From positions 1,860,001 through 1,924,000 of the forward strand of contig OY756146.1 of the NCBI GenBank assembly GCA_963576785.1: a DNA stretch of 64,000 nt, in the 5' to 3' direction. Shown piece after piece: positions 60,350 through 64,000 of the stretch. Both the position numbers and the translations under genes were made by a program. Below the pieces are notes generated by a model, which saw only the letters and a program-made list of their open reading frames with translations, had not been told where the DNA came from and did not search any database. Every line of letters begins with the position of its first letter. Within the stretch, counting starts at the first letter, position 1. Source of the DNA: Chlorophyllum brunneum. Lineage: Eukaryota; Basidiomycota; Agaricomycetes; Agaricales; Agaricaceae.

Positions 60350-62071
60350 CCTCCTAAGTCGAAGTTAACAAGTTCTACAAGTAGACTTGTTAGACAAATT
60401 CGATCAGAGGCTTCCAAACCTGGAATAATCGATAGACATTCTCAGCATGAAGCTTCTACATTAGAAGACTTATGCAGAGAAGGAGGAGTAGGGATGATCG
60501 ATTATCTGTGCGCTCAAAAAGTCGAATCACCATTAGTTCCTATTTCTTTCAAGGATCTAAATCGACTACCATCAGAAAAGAAATCTAAATGGTGGAAAGT
60601 GTGCTTAGAAGAGTTAAATTCACTCAAAGAAAGACATGTTTATGACTTAGCTAAACTTCCGCCTGGAAGAAAAGCTGTCAAAAATAGATAGGTCTTTACA
60701 CCCAAATCAGACAGCTGATACCATGCTCGACTAGTAGCAAAAGGATTCTCTCAGATAGAGGGAATTGATTACGATGAACTATTTTCACCAGTAGTCCGTT
60801 ATGAGACAGCATGACTCATATTTGCAGTCGCTGCCCTGAACGATTGGGAGATGCTCAGTTTAGATGTTAAAACTGCTTATCTCTACGGAAAACTGGATGA
60901 AGAACTCTATATGGAACTTCCAGAAGGTTTCAATACAAGTCGTGGTAATCTGGTTTGGAAATTAAACCGAGTCATTTATGGACTAAAGCAATCCGGACGA
61001 CAATGGTGGAAGGAATTGACTAAGTCAATGACTGACCTAGGATTTGTCCGATCCAAACTAGATGCTGGAGTCTATTATTACTACAACCCTGAAACCAAAG
61101 AGCTTATTATAGCTCTGGTCTATGTAGATGACTCAATGTTTGTCGGAATTAGAGGCTCTAGACTTCTACATGAGAAGCGAGCACTCTTTATGAAGAAATG
61201 GGAATGCTGAGACCTTGGTCCAACCAAAGAGTTTCTTGGTATGAAAATTTCGTGAAATCCTATAAACCGATCAATCACCCTAGACCAAATGGATTATCTA
61301 GGAAAAGTACTTGATCGATTTAATGTAATTGGAAGAGAAGAAATCCCATTACCAAATGGATTTATCTTCGAATCCAATACAGGAAAAGCGACACCTGACT
61401 TCATAAAGAGGTATCAACAGTTAGTAGGATCAGTTATGTATCTGATGATAGGCAGTCGGCCCAACATAGCTTTTGACACTGTCAAATTATCACAACATAT
61501 AACCAATCCCACTAAAGTGCATTACAATGCAGGCTTACATTTGCTAAAGTATCTTAATGCTACTCGCAAATATAGAATTACCTATAATGGAAGTTCTATG
61601 CAAGGCCTGAATGCCTTTTCAGACTCTGATTGGGCTGGTGATCCAATTAGTCGTAAATCTGTAACTGGATATTTCTGTTTATTAGCCAGTGGAGCTATCG
61701 CTTGGTTAAGTAGGAAACAGAAAACTGTTGCATTGTCTTCCACTGAAGCTGAATATATGGCTTTCTCAGATTGCAGTCGACAGCTTGTTTGGACTGTCAA
61801 TTTGTTGGAAGAAATTGGTATCCAATCATTAGCCCCTTATCTCTTCGGTGATAATGAGGGTTCAATATTTTGGGCCAAAAATCCAGTAACAGAAAAACGA
61901 TCAAAACACGTCGACATCAAATACCATTACATCCGTGATTTGGTAGAAGATGGAAAGATTGAAATATTCTCTGTGAAAGGCACTGAAAATCCTGCCGACA
62001 TTCTCACAAAGAATTTAGACAAAATTAAATTCAATCTATTCCGACCTCGCCTTGGCTTGACGTTTGAGTGA
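60350..62071 (+). pseudogene. Copia-A4 reverse transcriptase-RNase H
   Basis: RT and RNase H as in A3: LSLDVKTAYLYGKLDEELYMELPEG, ALVYVDDSMFVGIRG (intact DD, about 61115-61150), DSDWAGDPISRKSVTGYF, STEAEYMAFSDCSRQLVW, NPADILTKNLDKIKFNLF, ending GLTFE-TGA. Stops: shared TAG after AVKNR (60689-60691), TGA at SDS-stop-YHARL, TGA in ETA-stop-LIFAV, TGA after KKWEC (61208-61210) and TGA in KIS-stop-NP. All fit CGA/TGG to stop by transitions. Confidence 0.92.
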
Positions 62072-62088
62072 TTAAAACTCTATATCAA

Positions 62089-62105
62089 TACAGAGCAAGG
62101 AGGAG
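62089..62105 (+). promoter_or_regulatory. Copia-A4 polypurine tract
   Basis: Purine-rich ACAGAGCAAGGAGGAG directly before the LTR, the expected plus-strand primer. The same sequence occurs in A1, A2 and A3. Confidence 0.7.
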
Positions 62106-62676
62106 TGTTGAAGTTTGGACATATTCTAGAAATAGACTATGAAGTCATTATGATAATAATAGACTGATCCATTACTTTCCAGTAACTTCATTCTGTAGTA
62201 ACTTCCTATGAGTTGCTCTGCATACGATGAGAGTCATAAGTACTTGATAGATTATTCTACATAGTACCAATGACTAGATACTACGTTCCGCAGTACTCCG
62301 CAGGCACTACGCTGCAGTTAAAAGGAGTCATAAGGAACAATCTATGCAATGCTAGTATTTTATGTAGTATGACTTGTCTATGTTACAATATGTATATAAA
62401 CCCCATGTAGCAGACCTAAGTTCTGCATCTTGTTCAATCGAACAACTTCTTCATCATTGCCTATCTCTTTGAGTACAACACCTCCATCAATTTAATCGAC
62501 TTTGATCTCTACTTATCTGACGTCAACCGCTTCATCAATAATATCTGTCTATCCGAACTACCTTTCTATAGGTATCAGATAGAAGCTTATTATCTTGGTG
62601 AGTAGACCTTATGTTCTCTCCCACTGCATTTACTGCTGCCCCCAGCAAACAACTCGTTACAGTCGTTCTCTCAACA
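62106..62676 (+). repeat. Copia-A4 3' LTR
   Basis: About 571 bp, TGTTGAAGTTTGGAC..GTTCTCTCAACA. TATATAAA box at 62393-62400, conserved in all Copia-A LTRs. Confidence 0.93.
62393..62400 (+). promoter_or_regulatory. TATA box in the Copia-A LTR
   Basis: TATATAAA followed by CCCCATGTAGCAGACC; conserved in each LTR copy at the same place. Confidence 0.55.
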
Positions 62677-62681
62677 TTACC
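62677..62681. repeat. Copia-A4 target duplication, right
   Basis: TTACC, partner of 52873-52877. Confidence 0.85.
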
Positions 62682-62985
62682 AGTTTTGGCAGCGGCCGTG
62701 GCGTAGGAGGCTTTAGCACCTTCTTTGGGGGCTTGGGAGTCTTTGGGGGGGGGACACCAGAGTGTTGAATGCTGTAGCAGGCACAGGTTTCTTTGGAGCA
62801 GATGTCTTCTCAACAGAAGTGGGTTTAGTCATTCCTTTCGAACTGGCAGCGTTATTTCTCAGCTTCCAGGCCCTGCACTTCTTATTGTGAGTGACAGTCT
62901 TGAATTCTGCCTCAGTAATCATTTGAATGTCATCATCGGAGGAACCCAATTAAGTGACTTTATTATTACTAGAGATGCCCAGAGT
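62682..62985 (-). pseudogene. LINE ORF1 fragment, right part
   Basis: Continues the fragment cut at 52872: ATAAAKTG linker, Lys/Pro-rich stretch and SDDDIQMITEAEFKTVTHNKK (about 62860-62945), with TAA in place of Tyr before LGS. Ends at about 62985 against the 5' end of an oppositely oriented LINE. Confidence 0.82.
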
Positions 62986-64000
62986 CATCCCTTCTTTGAC
63001 TCATACCACCACCATCGATTTACAAAAGTCGATCTTATGGTGCTAGTCTACAGTACTAGGATACACAATCATGCCTGCGTTACATTCGAATCTCTCTCCA
63101 AGAGAGCCCATGCCCGATGGTGACGGGAAACTCTTCGGGAACACAACACGTGTTCCAACCCCCTCCATCTTTGCAGCCCCTCCAGCTCTGCCAGCCCCCG
63201 GTGTCCTGATGCCAACTACAACTAGGCCGTTTGTACCCACGGACCAAGCCTACAGTAATACCATCCCCCTGTTGGTCCAAAGCAGTAGGCCAACCACACC
63301 CACTTCGGTCACCTCAAACCCCCTCCAAGGCAAAGGTGACCGCACCAGCCACCGTGTCTCCAAACGGACAAGAGTCAGCGGAGACCATTACTACTTGGGA
63401 GAGAACTGGGCTGAGCAGGTTGAAGAAGAACTCATGCCCAAAAAGAAAGTCCAAGTTGAAGAAGATGAAGACGAAGACAAGGAGGGCCAGGGAGAAGGGC
63501 CTGAAGAATTTTACGAGGATGCTGTGAAAGAGGTTGGTAAGATCTCGGAATGGGTGAAAGCCTGCAGTACCTTCAACATGAGTGGCGACGAAGGACTGGC
63601 GTTCGGGCAAGCCTTCACGGAATTGATGGAGACCTTAAGGAAAACAGGATGGCTTAAGGTAATAGTCGATGAAGGTAAGAATGATCTCCAAGGATGGTTG
63701 GGGAAAAACTTTGGTAAGTACGCTGTCCACACTGAGGGATCCCCTCAGCTGGACGTTGCACACCCCCCCCGCATGGCCTCCAAAAGCCCCACGCATAATC
63801 CTGACAATGTCCGCATGGAGGTCATCGAACACATTGTCACTCCGGGTATCACCGGTAGCAATGATGTCACTTATTTGGGTATCTCTGATGATGACATTCA
63901 AATGATCTCCGAGGCGGAGTTCAAGACTGTGGCTCACGGAAAGAAGAAGCGAGCCAGAAAACCGAGAACTCCGGCTATAGGAAACCCTGGGCCAAAGAAG
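62986..64000 (+). mobile_element. LINE 5' end, running off the window
   Basis: Begins CATCCCTTCTTTGAC, the same 5' end as the LINE at 28702 (reverse), with the ATCGATTTACAAAAGTCGAT leader hairpin, followed by an open ORF1. Rich in CpG and without stops, so it looks like the youngest LINE here. The 3' part lies outside the window. Confidence 0.88.
63071..64000 (+). CDS. LINE ORF1 (gag-like), N-terminal 310 codons, open at window end
   Basis: ATG at 63071 (MPALHSNLSPREPMPDGDGK), aligned with the ORF1 start of the LINE at 28614. No stop through base 64000. Ser/Pro/Thr-rich N-terminus, acidic tract EEDEDEDKEGQGEGPEEFY (about 63462-63515), conserved VGKISEWVKACSTFNMSGDEGLAFGQAFTELM, GWLGKNFGKYAVH, VIEHIVTPGITGSNDVTYLGISDDDIQMISEAEFKT and a basic end KKKRARKPRTP. 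The zinc-knuckle region would follow. It would form the RNA-binding particle protein of the LINE. At four positions where the 26.4-28.6 kb copy has stops, sense codons are present here. Confidence 0.85.
   Translation, partial: MPALHSNLSPREPMPDGDGKLFGNTTRVPTPSIFAAPPALPAPGVLMPTTTRPFVPTDQAYSNTIPLLVQSSRPTTPTSVTSNPLQGKGDRTSHRVSKRTRVSGDHYYLGENWAEQVEEELMPKKKVQVEEDEDEDKEGQGEGPEEFYEDAVKEVGKISEWVKACSTFNMSGDEGLAFGQAFTELMETLRKTGWLKVIVDEGKNDLQGWLGKNFGKYAVHTEGSPQLDVAHPPRMASKSPTHNPDNVRMEVIEHIVTPGITGSNDVTYLGISDDDIQMISEAEFKTVAHGKKKRARKPRTPAIGNPGPKK

Larger units (their letters stand above)
52878..62676 (+). mobile_element. Copia-A element copy A4, with a LINE segment replacing its 5' junction
   Basis: Plus strand, flanked by TTACC and inserted in LINE ORF1. 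5' LTR 52878-53413 lacks its last about 36 bp; 2.55 kb of minus-strand LINE (53414-55968) follows, then Copia-A leader, gag, pol, purine tract and a 3' LTR. The primer site is missing, so this copy could not replicate in its present form. Confidence 0.92.

Noticed and set aside
62682..63100. Twin-priming inversion of a single LINE
   Set aside because: The inverted piece derives from downstream ORF1 and also exists on the far side of Copia-A4 (52508-52872), so it is an older separate LINE fragment.
1..64000. tRNA, rRNA or CRISPR array
   Set aside because: No cloverleaf with matching A and B boxes, no rRNA-like sequence and no regularly spaced repeats were seen; the tandem repeats noted are only two to three units.

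Overview
This window looks like repeat-dense chromosomal DNA from a filamentous basidiomycete, most likely an Agaricomycete. The evidence is short (about 45-60 nt) GT..AG introns, a fungal tyrosine-kinase-like (TKL) gene with the WMANGNL, CVCYEV and RCW...RP signatures of mushroom-forming fungi, a Ty3/Gypsy chromovirus, Ty1/Copia, Tad-like LINE and DIRS elements, and strong CpG loss in the old elements. The species cannot be named from sequence alone. I see no tRNA, rRNA or CRISPR array.

Layout. 1-5.9 kb is a CpG-poor patchwork of very old Gypsy, LINE and Copia pieces. 6.0-12.75 kb (minus strand) is the only convincing host-gene island. It holds a multi-exon gene with an N-terminal helical region and three successive kinase-like domains, followed by a fourth kinase-like unit. 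All four domains have lost at least one catalytic signature, so they look like pseudokinases. 12.75-14.2 kb is CpG-rich and holds at most a small hypothetical ORF. 14.2-28.8 kb is a 5'-truncated Copia-A element (copy A2), interrupted by a 5'-truncated plus-strand LINE (15-bp target duplication) and, inside its 3' LTR, by a near full-length minus-strand LINE. 29.17-52.5 kb is the relic of a second Copia family (Copia-B) that has been a landing pad. It carries a complete Copia-A element (A3, TSD CCTAC), an old Copia-A LTR (TSD TTACC) split by a decayed DIRS-like tyrosine-recombinase retroelement that itself carries a younger solo Copia-A LTR (TSD AATAC), and a complete but mutated self-priming chromovirus (TSD CTGAG). 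52.5-62.98 kb is a minus-strand LINE ORF1 fragment split by Copia-A copy A4 (TSD TTACC), whose 5' LTR/leader junction was replaced by a piece of another LINE. 62.99-64.0 kb is the 5' end of a plus-strand LINE with an open ORF1 running off the window.

Function. Nearly everything outside 6-13 kb is mobile DNA. Copia-A and Copia-B both carry a primer site matching the anticodon region of initiator-tRNA-Met (the half-tRNA strategy of Drosophila copia). The chromovirus instead shows a 12-nt match between its predicted RNA 5' end and the site just after its LTR (Tf1-like self-priming). Most copies are inactivated by C-to-T/G-to-A changes, and several Copia-A copies share the same stop codons, suggesting descent from an already defective source. 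The most unusual items are the tandem pseudokinase gene and the uninterrupted third ORF of the chromovirus.
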